From: Bacteroidota bacterium | GTDB lineage: Bacteria; Bacteroidota; Bacteroidia; Flavobacteriales; Flavobacteriaceae | Direction of reading: 5' to 3' | DNA length: 6,252 bases | Assembly: GCA_022560715.1 (NCBI GenBank) | Contig: JADFSQ010000126.1 | Location: 1-6,252, forward strand | Part shown: in pieces, positions 5,861 through 6,252 of the stretch | How positions within the stretch are numbered: position 1 is the stretch's first letter | Layout: every line of letters begins with the position of its first letter | The notes under the pieces: generated by a model | The model's database searches: none | What the model saw: the letters and a program-made list of their open reading frames with translations, nothing else | What the model was told of the DNA's origin: nothing | Made by a program: the position numbers and the translations under genes

Positions 5861-6252
5861 GTTTAAACAAGTAATGTCTGAACGGACTGACGAAGAATTA
5901 ATTAAAATAGTAACTGTCGAAAGAGATCGTTATAATTCAAATGCTGTTGAGGCTGCTGGATCGGAAATTGAAAAACGAAATATAGATACAAGCAAATTTG
6001 AGGAAATCAAGGAAAAGGCAACAGCGGAAAAAGAACAAAAACAAAAAGTTGATTCTAACGTTGTCGGTTCAGGAATCCGATTTCTGAATTTTATAATTGA
6101 CTTTGTCGTTTGGTTAATTTTATCATTTTTAGTTAGCCTGGTAATTGATTTATTTTTCCAAACGACTGACCAGTTTTTACTTCAACTCTTTGGTTACACT
6201 TTGATTTTTGGAACTTTTATTGCCTACTATGCTATTATGGAAATTAAGTTTC
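5850..6252 (+). CDS. RDD family membrane protein, N-terminal part (partial)
   Basis: The open frame starts at ATG 5850 and reaches the right edge after 134 codons without a stop. The first ~70 residues are soluble and strongly charged: TDEELIKIVTVERDRYN (13-29) and AAGSEIEKRNID (35-46) form a short helical head found before membrane domains in Bacteroidota, then comes a Lys/Glu/Gln-rich linker (50-67). GIRFLNFIIDFVVW (75-88) begins the first membrane helix (about 79-100) and has the Arg-x6-Asp pattern (R77, D84) of the RDD domain. A second helix spans about 110-128. RDD proteins are poorly understood; some have been linked to ion/proton antiport or transport, but no substrate can be named here. 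An in-frame ATG at 5874 (MSERTDEEL) is an equally credible start and would place the head at the very N-terminus. The gene begins 34 nt after the acylase stop with no visible terminator, so it may belong to the same operon. Confidence 0.75.
   Translation, partial: MENEFKQVMSERTDEELIKIVTVERDRYNSNAVEAAGSEIEKRNIDTSKFEEIKEKATAEKEQKQKVDSNVVGSGIRFLNFIIDFVVWLILSFLVSLVIDLFFQTTDQFLLQLFGYTLIFGTFIAYYAIMEIKF

Noticed and set aside
1..6252. Mobile element, CRISPR, toxin-antitoxin or phage-defence system
   Set aside because: I looked for transposase or integrase motifs, direct-repeat arrays, tRNA-flanking junctions and small paired ORFs and found none; gene style and base composition are even across the window.

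Overview
The window looks like a piece of a Bacteroidota (Flavobacteriaceae-type) chromosome. It is AT-rich, its start codons lack Shine-Dalgarno sequences, and it carries promoter-like TAnnTTTG boxes. It encodes a metal-type KDO-8-phosphate synthase, two lipoproteins with short flavobacterial-style signal peptides, and a TypA GTPase with wording typical of this phylum. The assignment rests on style and remembered family features, not on a database search. I see no tRNA, rRNA, CRISPR array, insertion sequence, integrase or attachment site.

Left part (1-1897): the 5' third of typA runs leftward off the window edge. It is divergent from kdsA (rightward), with a 128 bp shared regulatory region holding two nearly mirror-image promoter boxes. 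kdsA meets a leftward DUF1801-family gene tail to tail, and their stop codons overlap by 4 nt. These are ordinary core or conserved genes for translation under stress, lipopolysaccharide synthesis and a small CyaY/YdhG-like protein.

Right part (1898-6252): after an 85 bp spacer of about 88% AT comes a rightward gene cluster. It contains an amidohydrolase-like lipoprotein (1983-3311), a DUF2809 four-helix membrane protein that overlaps it by 4 nt, a penicillin-acylase-family (Ntn hydrolase) lipoprotein, and the start of an RDD-family membrane protein cut off by the right edge. The tight spacing (-4, 45 and 34 nt) suggests co-transcription of at least the first two genes and possibly all four. 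Both lipoproteins would work outside the cytoplasm, and both belong to families that act on amide or related bonds.

The most unusual point is that the amidohydrolase-like protein keeps the family's C-terminal half but has lost the HxH metal motif after strand 1 and the first of the two later histidines. It is therefore either a pseudoenzyme or uses a reduced metal site. I do not see a clear, wholly new system; the amidohydrolase/DUF2809/acylase cluster is the best candidate for follow-up.
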